From Galactobacter sp. (lineage in GTDB: Bacteria; Actinomycetota; Actinomycetes; Actinomycetales; Micrococcaceae): a DNA stretch of 10,925 nt. The stretch covers positions 1 through 10,925 of the forward strand of contig JALAHE010000216.1 of NCBI GenBank assembly GCA_022712075.1, read 5' to 3'. Every line of letters starts with the position of its first letter. Within the stretch, counting starts at the first letter, position 1. Of this stretch, positions 1 through 5,812 are shown in pieces. The notes beneath the pieces are model-generated. The model saw nothing but the letters and a program-made list of their open reading frames with translations, ran no database searches and was not told the origin of the DNA. The position numbers and the translations under genes are program-made.

Positions 1-1
1 A

Positions 2-259
2 CTGCGCGAGCACCTCGAGGAGGTGCCGCGCGTGCTGGCGGTGCACGATCTTCACGTCTCCCGGCTCTCCTCGACCACGGCGGTCCTGACGGCGCACGTT
101 GTCGTGGAAGAGGCGGCCTTCACGGACGGCGGGGCGGTCGAGATCCTCGAGCGGCTGCGCACCTGCGCGGCGGAGCACTTCGAGGTCTGCTTCGACCATG
201 CCACGTTCCAGTTGGAGCCGCCGGGGGAGCGCGAGGCGGAGGGCGAGCTGCACGCCTGA
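2..259 (+). CDS. Cation diffusion facilitator (CDF) metal transporter, C-terminal fragment
   Basis: The reading frame is open from the window edge to the TGA at 257-259, giving the last 85 residues of a protein whose start lies to the left. It matches the cytoplasmic C-terminal dimerisation domain of CDF (CzcD/ZitB-like) divalent-metal/proton antiporters. The visible signs are the segment VPRVLAVHDLHV followed by two serines, a beta-strand VLTAHVVV, and a terminal HATFQLE strand. In the family this domain folds like a ferredoxin/metallochaperone and senses Zn2+ or similar ions, while the missing N-terminal part carries the six membrane helices and transport site. The usual Trp after HDLHV is Ser here. 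The tail is acidic, with a closing His. The transported metal cannot be told from this fragment. The family call is fairly firm. Confidence 0.8.
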   Translation: MREHLEEVPRVLAVHDLHVSRLSSTTAVLTAHVVVEEAAFTDGGAVEILERLRTCAAEHFEVCFDHATFQLEPPGEREAEGELHA

Positions 260-291
260 GGCGCCGTTTGAGCCCGGATTTCCGCGGATTT

Positions 292-307
292 GGCATTGTT
301 CAATGCC
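292..307. promoter_or_regulatory. Perfect interrupted palindrome GGCATTG-TT-CAATGCC
   Basis: Seven-base arms (292-298 and 301-307) flank a two-base centre. The spacing suits a dimeric repressor site better than an RNA hairpin, since the loop would be too small and no T-run follows. It lies 33 bases after the CDF stop codon and about 245 bases before the next gene. The eight bases GCATTGTT (293-300) recur at 427-434. No regulator can be named from the sequence. Confidence 0.35.
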
Positions 308-391
308 GGACGACGGGGCGTCGGGCGGGCCCAGGAAGGTCACAGAGGGGTCTCGGTTGGGTATCGGTCTACTGTGCACTTTCGCCTGCCG

Positions 392-408
392 GTTTTGTCC
401 ATCAAAAC
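392..408. promoter_or_regulatory. Inverted repeat GTTTTG-N5-CAAAAC, operator-like
   Basis: Perfect six-base arms (392-397, 403-408) surround TCCAT and are followed at once by a TATAAA hexamer (411-416). The A/T-rich arms stand out strongly in such a GC-rich window. The position suggests an operator, or part of a promoter upstream of the secreted EEP-fold protein. I see no good -35 at normal distance from the TATAAA, so promoter function is uncertain. Confidence 0.35.
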
Positions 409-460
409 GATATAAAGGGGCACTTCGCATTGTTTTCAGGGAGTTTGTTGGCCTTGCTCA

Positions 461-474
461 CGAAAGCGCTTCCC
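461..474. promoter_or_regulatory. LacI-family-like operator half-palindrome (GAAAGCGCTTCC)
   Basis: The core AAGCGCTT (464-471) is a perfect palindrome with a central CG step, and the 12-base element 462-473 matches in 10 of 12 positions. Many LacI-family sugar repressors bind sites of this shape. It sits eight bases before the perfect CRP/GlxR-type site. A repressor next to a cAMP-receptor site is a classic carbon-source control layout. The identity of the repressor is unknown, and a short palindrome like this can occur by chance. Confidence 0.35.
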
Positions 475-481
475 CTCACGG

Positions 482-497
482 TGTGACGTGATTCACA
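482..497. promoter_or_regulatory. CRP/GlxR-type binding site TGTGA-N6-TCACA
   Basis: TGTGACGTGATTCACA is a perfect match in both half-sites to the cAMP receptor protein consensus shared by E. coli CRP, mycobacterial Crp and corynebacterial GlxR. The central two bases are TG rather than the preferred TA. Its centre (489.5) is 61.5 bases upstream of the ATG at 551. If transcription starts at that A, this is the canonical class I activator position. Confidence 0.7.
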
Positions 498-515
498 GCT
501 CTTCGACGGGGGGTC

Positions 516-543
516 TTGCGGGCGCCAGCCAAATCCCTACTGT
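516..543 (+). promoter_or_regulatory. Predicted promoter for the EEP-fold gene (leaderless)
   Basis: A TACTGT box (538-543) fits the actinobacterial -10 consensus TAnnnT and lies seven bases before the ATG at 551. A weak -35, TTGCGG (516-521), sits 16 bases upstream. A GGAG (544-547) is also present but only three bases from the ATG, too close for a normal ribosome binding site. I therefore favour a leaderless transcript starting at or very near 551. The weak -35 fits a promoter that needs an activator. Confidence 0.5.
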
Positions 544-550
544 GGAGTTC

Positions 551-1714
551 ATGAATCGAGTCCGTGCCGCGGCTGTTGCCGCCCTCGCCGCCCTGGCGAT
601 GCTTGGCACCCCCGCCGCAGCTTGGGCCACGCCCGCCGCGGCCGGGCCGCTCGATTTGGTCGCCGACGCCGCTAGGGACGGGGGCGCCAACGCGTCCCTC
701 ACCGTGGCCACGGTGCAGGCAGACCTGAGCAGGGACGCCGAAGGAAACCTCGCCGCCGACCTCGCCTCCCGCAACGACGCCCAGGCGATCGAGCTGGCGG
801 GCGCGGTGCAGAGCGAGCGCCCCGACGTCTTGGTGGTCACCGGCGTTGATGTTGACGCGGACGGTGACGTCGTCGCGAGCCTGCGGGACGACTACTTCGC
901 GGTGGATCGCGGCAACAGCGCCGCCATTCGCTACGACTACAGCTACGCGGCCCAGACCAACGTGGGCCAGCCCTCCGGCACCGACCTGGACGGCGACGGC
1001 GTGGTGGGCGGCGCCGGGGACGCGTACGGCGACGGCGACTTTGCCGGCCAGGGCTCCCTCCTCGTCTTCTCCACGCGACCCATCGACGCCGCCAACGTGC
1101 GCACCTTCAACTCGATGCTGTGGAAGGACCTGCCGGGCAACCAGCTCGGTGAGTCCGGCCTGGGGTCGGTGGCCGGCGCGAGCATCCCGCTGCAGTCGAC
1201 AAGCGTGTGGGACCTGCCCATCCGCGTCGACGACCAGACGGTGCACGTCGTGGCCACCGCCACCACCAACGGCAGTTCGCCGGCCGACTCCCTCCGCCGC
1301 GCGGATCAGCTGCGCTTCCTGCACGGCTACATCTCCGGCTCGGCCGAACTTGCCTCCGTGGCGGATGACAAGGGCCGCGAGGGCGCCCTCCCCGCCGGGT
1401 CCCGCGCCATCGTGGCCGGCTCCCTGGGGCAGGAGGCGGCCTCGAGCGCCAAGGGTGGGCTCCTGGATGGCACCGTGCTCTCGGATCCCGTGGCGGAGAG
1501 CCTCTCCGAGCTCGGCAGCACCTGGTGGGGCACCGCCATGGCCAAGCTCCAGGCCGGGGCCGAGGCCAGCCGCGTGGACGCCGAGGGCATCGGCGTGCGC
1601 GCCGACTACGTCCTGCCGAGCGCCTCGCTGCATGCCGGCTCCTCCGGCTCCCTCGACGCCGTCCAGCGGGCGGGGACCAGCAACCGCCTCGTCTGGCTGA
1701 GCCTGACCGTCTGA
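551..1714 (+). CDS. Secreted endonuclease/exonuclease/phosphatase-fold protein, probable pseudoenzyme
   Basis: This is a 387-residue exported protein. Residues 1-31 form a signal peptide: Met-Asn-Arg-Val-Arg, an Ala/Leu core, and small residues near AWA-TPAAA. The body follows a large actinobacterial family of secreted EEP-superfamily proteins. Recognisable landmarks are LTVATVQADLSRDAEG (50-65), PDVLVV (91-96), RYDYSYAA (127-134), DLDGDGVVGG (145-154), VRTF with LWKDLPG (183-196), RADYVLPS (350-357) and NRLVWL (378-383). Compared with the family pattern I recall, the expected active-site residues are absent: Q56 for Asn, G98 for Glu, A237 for His of SHPTPP, S291/G293 for the GDxN Asp/Asn, and S377/N378 for the final Asp-His. 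I infer fold retained, hydrolysis lost. An in-frame GTG at 488 lies inside the CRP site, so ATG 551 is chosen. The next gene starts four bases after the stop. Confidence 0.75.
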   Translation: MNRVRAAAVAALAALAMLGTPAAAWATPAAAGPLDLVADAARDGGANASLTVATVQADLSRDAEGNLAADLASRNDAQAIELAGAVQSERPDVLVVTGVDVDADGDVVASLRDDYFAVDRGNSAAIRYDYSYAAQTNVGQPSGTDLDGDGVVGGAGDAYGDGDFAGQGSLLVFSTRPIDAANVRTFNSMLWKDLPGNQLGESGLGSVAGASIPLQSTSVWDLPIRVDDQTVHVVATATTNGSSPADSLRRADQLRFLHGYISGSAELASVADDKGREGALPAGSRAIVAGSLGQEAASSAKGGLLDGTVLSDPVAESLSELGSTWWGTAMAKLQAGAEASRVDAEGIGVRADYVLPSASLHAGSSGSLDAVQRAGTSNRLVWLSLTV

Positions 1715-1718
1715 GCCC

Positions 1719-2345
1719 GTGACGCCCGAGGACCTCGTCACCTCGCGCCCGCTCGAGGACGCGGCAGGGACCGACCTCGTCCTCATGTTGCACGGCTACG
1801 GTTCCGACACCGCCGCCGTCACGCCACTCTTCGACGCGCTCCCCGCCAACGCGACCGGCGTGGCCGTGCGTGGCCCCTTCGAGATGGATGATGACCAGTT
1901 CGGCTGGTTCCTCCTGGATTGGGGCCTGCGTCCGGACCTCTCGCGGGTCATTGAGGCCGCCAGTTCAGTGCTTGCCCTGCAGGACCGGCTGGCCCCCACC
2001 TTCGCCTCGGTGTCCCTCCTGGGGCACTCGCAGGGCATGGCCATGGTGACCACGCTGCTGCGCTTGCGCCCGCGGGCCTACCGCTGCGCCGTGGGGCTCT
2101 CCGGCTTTGTGGTGGATCAGCCCTTGCTTGACCTGGGGAACGACGACGCCCCGCGCGTCCCCTTCTTCTGGGGCAGGGACCCCGGCGAGTTTGTCATCAA
2201 CCCAGACGCCCAGGAACGGGCGGGGGAATGGCTCGAGGAACACACGGCGCTCACGGCACGCAGCTACCCCGGCATGGGGCACGGCATCGGCGCGGACGAG
2301 ATCCGCGACGTCGGGACCTTCCTGAGCCACTACCTGCCGGCCTGA
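1719..2345 (+). CDS. Alpha/beta-hydrolase, phospholipase/carboxylesterase family
   Basis: A 208-residue cytosolic serine hydrolase with no signal peptide, of the size usual for the phospholipase/carboxylesterase (YpfH/EstB-like) family. Visible features are the oxyanion-hole strand LMLHGYGSD (22-30), the nucleophile elbow GHSQG with Ser104, a likely acid Asp154 in FFWGRDPGE, and His188 in GMGHGIG. Together they give a complete Ser-Asp-His triad. The family cleaves short-chain carboxylic esters and sometimes lysophospholipids; the natural substrate here is unknown. The GTG start is only four bases after the upstream TGA and has no clear ribosome binding site, so it probably depends on translational coupling to the EEP-fold gene and shares its promoter. 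The product stays inside the cell while its neighbour is exported, so direct physical partnership is unlikely. Confidence 0.82.
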   Translation: MTPEDLVTSRPLEDAAGTDLVLMLHGYGSDTAAVTPLFDALPANATGVAVRGPFEMDDDQFGWFLLDWGLRPDLSRVIEAASSVLALQDRLAPTFASVSLLGHSQGMAMVTTLLRLRPRAYRCAVGLSGFVVDQPLLDLGNDDAPRVPFFWGRDPGEFVINPDAQERAGEWLEEHTALTARSYPGMGHGIGADEIRDVGTFLSHYLPA

Positions 2346-2460
2346 TCGCCCGGGGCGCTGCCGGCGGGCGTGAGGGGGCCCGACGCGGCACCCGGCTGTG
2401 CCCTGGGCTGAACCGCCCGGCGGGCGCGCCTGAGCGGGGCCGGCGCCCAGGAGCGTGTCC

Positions 2461-2466
2461 TACGCT
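2461..2466 (+). promoter_or_regulatory. Predicted -10 box TACGCT before a leaderless start
   Basis: TACGCT fits TAnnnT and ends nine bases before the ATG at 2476. No Shine-Dalgarno lies at normal spacing; the only AGGAG (2449-2453) is 22 bases upstream of that ATG. A leaderless or nearly leaderless transcript is therefore likely. I see no convincing -35. Confidence 0.45.
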
Positions 2467-2475
2467 TGGCTCACC

Positions 2476-3351
2476 ATGAGCAAGAAGAAGCGCAGCGGCG
2501 GCATCCTGCCGCAAGAGACGAAGGTGGCCCTGGGCCGCCAGGTGAGCGGCGAGGACGGTCGCCCGGCCAAGGGCGTGCAGGCCGCCATGCTGCGCGTCCT
2601 GGGGGTGCAGCGCCCCCTCGTGCTGGCGTACGTGAAGCGCCTCAAGGCGAAGCGTCCGCAGGCCACCGCCGAGCAGCTCATCGCGATCGCCGAGCGCGAC
2701 TACCTGCGCACCGTCACGGGCACGGGCGCCGCGGGCGGCGCCACGGCCGTGGTGCCGGGCCTCGGCACGGTCGCCTCGCTCGGCGTCTCCGCCGGCGTGA
2801 CGGTCGCCTTTCTCGAGGCCAGCGCGCTCTACGCGCAGACCGTGGCCGAGCTGCACGGCGTGGCCGTCAAGGATCCGGAGCAGGCTAAGACGCTCGTCAT
2901 GGCCGTCATCCTCGGCGACGAGGCGGCCGGCCTGCTCGCCGGGGTCTCCGAACAGTTTGCGAGCGGCTCCAAGGGGCCGTGGGGCGCCGCCGTCTCCACC
3001 CTCGGTGGCAAAGGCGGCACCTGGTCCATGGTGGGTCAGGAGATCCAGTCGCGCTTCCTGCGCCACTTCGCCGCCTCGCAGGCGGCGGGGGCCGTGGGCC
3101 GGGCCCTGCCCTTCGGCATCGGCGCCGCCGTGGGCGGGGTGTCCTCGCGCGTGCTGGGGCGCCGCGTGGTGACCTCGACGCGGCAGGCCTTCGCCTCCCT
3201 CGCAACCCTGGACGCGCGCGAACTGGGCGCCGCCGTGGCGGCCGCCCCCACGGGCAAGGCCGAGCTCAAGGCGCTCATCGCGGCCGAGCGGGACGCCGCG
3301 GGCGACGTCGAGCGCGCCATCGAGGCCGAGCGCGGGCGCCGGGCCTCCTAG
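2476..3351 (+). CDS. EcsC-like hydrophobic protein of unknown function
   Basis: A 291-residue protein with a basic N-terminus (MSKKKR) and no signal peptide. The middle carries a Gly/Ala-rich hydrophobic stretch, roughly residues 80-125, containing GTGAAGGATAVVPGLGTVAS and a following AFLEASALYAQTVAELHG helix. A second Gly-rich hydrophobic segment, LPFGIGAAVGGVSSRVLGRR (211-230), lies near the C-terminus, followed by an Ala/Glu/Arg-rich helical tail. This two-block layout resembles EcsC-family proteins, a poorly understood group linked to membranes. I recognise it as a conserved actinobacterial hypothetical but cannot assign a role. I chose ATG 2476 over the in-frame GTG 2455, which follows its AGGAG by one base and would add the residues MSYAWLT with no visible purpose. 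It is transcribed alone, converging on the DUF445 gene. Confidence 0.7.
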   Translation: MSKKKRSGGILPQETKVALGRQVSGEDGRPAKGVQAAMLRVLGVQRPLVLAYVKRLKAKRPQATAEQLIAIAERDYLRTVTGTGAAGGATAVVPGLGTVASLGVSAGVTVAFLEASALYAQTVAELHGVAVKDPEQAKTLVMAVILGDEAAGLLAGVSEQFASGSKGPWGAAVSTLGGKGGTWSMVGQEIQSRFLRHFAASQAAGAVGRALPFGIGAAVGGVSSRVLGRRVVTSTRQAFASLATLDARELGAAVAAAPTGKAELKALIAAERDAAGDVERAIEAERGRRAS

Positions 3352-3368
3352 CCCCCACTCGCCCACCC

Positions 3369-3428
3369 AACGCCAGACGGCGCCGGCCCGCCTCACGGTG
3401 GGCCGGCGCCGTCGTTCTGTGTGGCGTT
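3369..3428. terminator. Bidirectional hairpin terminator between convergent genes
   Basis: A 13-bp perfect stem (ACGGCGCCGGCCC at 3377-3389 with its complement at 3400-3412) extends inward through one G-T and two G-C pairs to a TCAC loop and outward by G3376-C3413. A further seven-base pair of arms (AACGCCA 3369-3375, TGGCGTT 3422-3428) encloses it. It lies in the 100-bp gap between two genes that face each other, so it can end both transcripts. There is no long T-run, as is usual in high-GC actinobacteria. Confidence 0.8.
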
Positions 3429-3451
3429 CGGATGGGCGCGCCCGGCGGCGC

Positions 3452-4729
3452 TCAGCCCCCGAGCAGCGCGTGAGCGATCGCGAAGATCGCGAGGCCAGCG
3501 AGCGAGCCGACCACGGTGCCGTTGAGGCGGATGAACTGCAGATCGCGGCCCACCATGAGCGCGATGCGCTCGGAGGCCTCCTCGCCGTCCCAGCTCGCCA
3601 CGGTGTCGGTGATGAGCTCGGTGGCGCGGTGGCGGTAGTTCTTCACCACGTAGCCGGCGGCGTCGCGCAGCCAGCCGTCCACCTTGTCGGCGAGTGGATC
3701 GCCGGAGGCCAGGCGCGTGCCGAGGTCTCGAAGGCCCGATTCGAAGGCCACGCGCAGCTCGGAGGCGGGATCCTCCGCTGCCTCGCTCAGCGAGTCCTTG
3801 AGGCGGTTCCAGCTGTCGAGGGCCACCTGGCGCAGGCGCGGGTCCTCGATGAAGGAGCGCTTGACGCGCTCGACGGCCTCGATGGTCTCCGGCTTGCTCT
3901 GCATGTCCTGCGCGAGCCCGGCGAGCCATTCGTCCAGGGAGCGCCGCGCGGCGTGCTGCGGATCGGCGCGGACCGCCCCGAGGAAGCCGGTGAGCTCGCG
4001 GTGCAGCCGCTCGCCGATGAGTCGCTGCACGGCCGAGGGCAGCCAGGACGGCGAGCGGTCGGACACGATCTCCGTGATCCGCTCGGGGTGCTCGTTGGCC
4101 CAGGCCAGTGCGCGATCGGCGAGCACGTCGACCGCGCCGCGGTGATGGCCGTCCTCGACGAGCCGCTGGAGCAGCAGCCCGAGGGTTCCCGACCATTCCG
4201 GTTCGAGCATGTGCTTGCGCACGAGCTGCTCGGCCACGCGCTGCACGTCCTCGTCCGAGACCACATCGAGCACGCCGCGCAGCAGCACGGCGCCCTCGCC
4301 GGCCGCGAAGCTCGCGTTGGCCGGCACCGCGAGCCAAGCGCCGGCCTTGGCCGCCACCTGGATCGAGGCGAGCTTGGAGACCAGCACCTCGTCGGAGAGG
4401 AAGTTCTCCTCCACGAAGTCGCCGAGGCTCTCGCCGATCTGGTCCTTCTTGCGCGGGATGAGCGCGGTGTGAGGGATGGGCAGGCCGAGCGGGCGCCTGA
4501 ACAGCGCCGTCACCGCGAACCAATCGGCGAGGGCGCCGACCATGCCGCCCTCGGCCGCCGCGCGGACATAGGCGAGCCACGGGTAGCGCTCCTGCAGGGC
4601 GAACGCGACGACAAAGACGATCGCCAGGACGATCAGCAGGCCGGTCGCGATGGCCTTCATGCGCCGGAGGGCGGCGCGGCGTTCCTGATCGGCGGCGCTG
4701 CCGCCGCCGAGGGCTGGAAGGGTGCTCAT
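3452..4729 (-). CDS. DUF445 (YjiN-family) membrane protein
   Basis: A 425-residue protein on the minus strand. After a polar N-terminal tail, residues 27-45 form a membrane helix (IATGLLIVLAIVFVVAFAL). The hallmark block of DUF445/YjiN proteins follows at about 58-110, including GALADWFAVTALFRRPLG, PIPHTALIPRKKDQIGESL and DFVEENFL. The long middle part (about 120-395) is charged, helical and repeat-like, with VRVAFESGLRDLG-type segments. A second hydrophobic helix closes the protein (GTVVGSLAGLAIFAIAHALL). The family has no settled biochemical role; proteins of this kind are membrane-anchored with a large helical domain. I chose ATG 4729 because AGGA at 4740-4737 gives a normally spaced ribosome binding site; the upstream in-frame start at 4762 adds only a non-conserved MHRAALRQDGP. 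Confidence 0.88.
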   Translation of the reverse strand: MSTLPALGGGSAADQERRAALRRMKAIATGLLIVLAIVFVVAFALQERYPWLAYVRAAAEGGMVGALADWFAVTALFRRPLGLPIPHTALIPRKKDQIGESLGDFVEENFLSDEVLVSKLASIQVAAKAGAWLAVPANASFAAGEGAVLLRGVLDVVSDEDVQRVAEQLVRKHMLEPEWSGTLGLLLQRLVEDGHHRGAVDVLADRALAWANEHPERITEIVSDRSPSWLPSAVQRLIGERLHRELTGFLGAVRADPQHAARRSLDEWLAGLAQDMQSKPETIEAVERVKRSFIEDPRLRQVALDSWNRLKDSLSEAAEDPASELRVAFESGLRDLGTRLASGDPLADKVDGWLRDAAGYVVKNYRHRATELITDTVASWDGEEASERIALMVGRDLQFIRLNGTVVGSLAGLAIFAIAHALLGG

Positions 4730-4818
4730 GGGCCCATCCTGCCGCAGGGCGGCCCGGTGCACGACGACGCGTGGCCGGGCAGGTGCCCGGCGTTCACCAC
4801 GCGTTCGGGAAGCGGGGC

Positions 4819-4824
4819 TACCGT
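4819..4824 (+). promoter_or_regulatory. Predicted -10 box TACCGT before a leaderless start
   Basis: TACCGT fits TAnnnT and ends six bases before the ATG at 4831, leaving no room for a 5' leader or ribosome binding site. A weak -35-like TTCACC lies at 4793-4798 with a long 20-base spacer. The promoter is divergent from the DUF445 gene, whose start is about 100 bases to the left. Confidence 0.5.
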
Positions 4825-4830
4825 GGGGCC

Positions 4831-5694
4831 ATGCCGCGCATCTTTGCCCACCGGGGCTCCTCCGCCAGCTACGCCGAAAACACCAGGGCCGCCTTCGAAC
4901 AGGCGCTGCTCGACGGCGCCGACGGCATTGAAACCGACGTGCACCTGAGCGCGGACGGCGTGGTCGTCTGCCACCACGACGACACGCTCGGGCGCACGAG
5001 CAACGGCGCGGGCTCCGTCCGCGAGCTCACCCTGGAGCAGCTGCGGGCCTTCGACTACAGCTCGTGGAAGGGCGTCGAGATCCCGTCGGCCTTCGGCACG
5101 CGTGAGGAACAGTTTTGCACCCTGGCCGAGCTCGTGCAGATCGCCGCGCGGGCCGGGCGCGAGCTGGAGCTTGCAGTGGAGACGAAGCACCAGGACGGCG
5201 ACGACCCGCGGCTGGAGGCCGCCGTGCTCGCGACGCTCGAGGAACTGGGCTTCGACCCGGCCACGCGCCGGCTGGGAAACCTCACGGTCTCCTTCATGAG
5301 CTTCGAGCCAAACGCCGTGGATCGCCTCCTCGCGCTGGTGCCGCGCGAGGGCGTGTGCCAGCTCATCGAGGAGGTGGACGTGGACTGGATGCGCGAGGCC
5401 TTCTCCGCGCAGCACCCCGACTTCCGGCCGCGCAGCGAGCCCGAGCGGCTCTTTGCCGGGGCGGCCTGGCGCCTCCTGCGCGGCGACGCTGGCATCGCGG
5501 GCCCGGGTGTTGACCTGATCCGTGCCCAGGAGGCCGGCGCGCGGCTCTGGTTCTCGCGTGCCACAGCGCGCATCTGGACCGTGGACAGCGTGGAGGACGC
5601 GCAGTACCTGATCGGTCTCGGGGTGGGGGAGCTCACGAGCAACGTGCCGGCCCAACTGCGCGCGCAGCTGGCCGAGGCCGCCGCGCGCGCCTGA
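4831..5694 (+). CDS. Glycerophosphodiester phosphodiesterase (GDPD family)
   Basis: A 287-residue TIM-barrel enzyme of the GDPD family, which hydrolyses deacylated phospholipids (glycerophosphodiesters) to sn-glycerol 3-phosphate and an alcohol, using a divalent metal. Landmarks in order are the N-terminal AHRGSS with His7 and Arg8, AENT (15-18), the metal/catalytic block GIETDVHLSADG (Glu34, Asp36), VVCHHDDTLGRTSNG with the second catalytic His49, and LAVETKH (Glu118). Near the C-terminus come WTVDSVEDAQYLIGLGVG and TSNVP. No signal peptide is present, so it should act in the cytosol on imported or recycled substrate. The in-frame GTG at 4771 would add 20 unconserved residues before the family's natural start, so ATG 4831 is preferred. 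It appears to be transcribed alone. Confidence 0.9.
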   Translation: MPRIFAHRGSSASYAENTRAAFEQALLDGADGIETDVHLSADGVVVCHHDDTLGRTSNGAGSVRELTLEQLRAFDYSSWKGVEIPSAFGTREEQFCTLAELVQIAARAGRELELAVETKHQDGDDPRLEAAVLATLEELGFDPATRRLGNLTVSFMSFEPNAVDRLLALVPREGVCQLIEEVDVDWMREAFSAQHPDFRPRSEPERLFAGAAWRLLRGDAGIAGPGVDLIRAQEAGARLWFSRATARIWTVDSVEDAQYLIGLGVGELTSNVPAQLRAQLAEAAARA

Positions 5695-5700
5695 GCCAAC

Positions 5701-5761
5701 GCTGGGCGGCAGCGCTGCCCACCAGCCGGACAGGTTCGGCCGGACGGCGTTGGACGCCGTC
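5701..5761 (+). terminator. Two short GC hairpins after the GDPD gene
   Basis: An eight-base perfect stem GACGGCGT / ACGCCGTC (5743-5750, 5754-5761, loop TGG) follows a broken hairpin whose outer arms are GCTGG (5701-5705) and CCAGC (5722-5726). They start six bases after the GDPD stop and end before the azlC promoter. Neither has a T-run, so this is a weak terminator call based mainly on place. Confidence 0.35.
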
Positions 5762-5776
5762 GCGCCGACACAGGAC

Positions 5777-5806
5777 TTGGGGGTCCGCGCCACTTCCCGG
5801 CATGCT
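5777..5806 (+). promoter_or_regulatory. Predicted azlC promoter
   Basis: A -35-like TTGGGG (5777-5782) and a -10-like CATGCT (5801-5806) are separated by 18 bases. The -10 ends six bases before the GTG at 5813, the same leaderless spacing as the GDPD gene. The -10 lacks the first T of TAnnnT, so the call is moderate. Confidence 0.4.
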
Positions 5807-5812
5807 GGACGG

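Noticed and set aside
311..323. Hairpin CGACG-GGG-CGTCG as terminator of the CDF gene
   Set aside because: Only five pairs, no T-run, more than 50 bases after the stop. Too weak to list as a feature.
268..486. Small plus-strand open frame in the gap before the EEP-fold gene
   Set aside because: No ribosome binding site, no family resemblance, and it covers the operator-like palindromes. Its composition looks non-coding.
476..1786. Long antisense open frame opposite the EEP-fold gene
   Set aside because: It spans two plus-strand genes and their junction and has no recognisable domain. The plus frame has a signal peptide and family landmarks.
2347..2370. GC hairpin (CGCCCG / CGGGCG) right after the esterase stop as a terminator
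   Set aside because: A six-base stem with a large loop in extremely GC-rich sequence is expected by chance, and no T-run follows.
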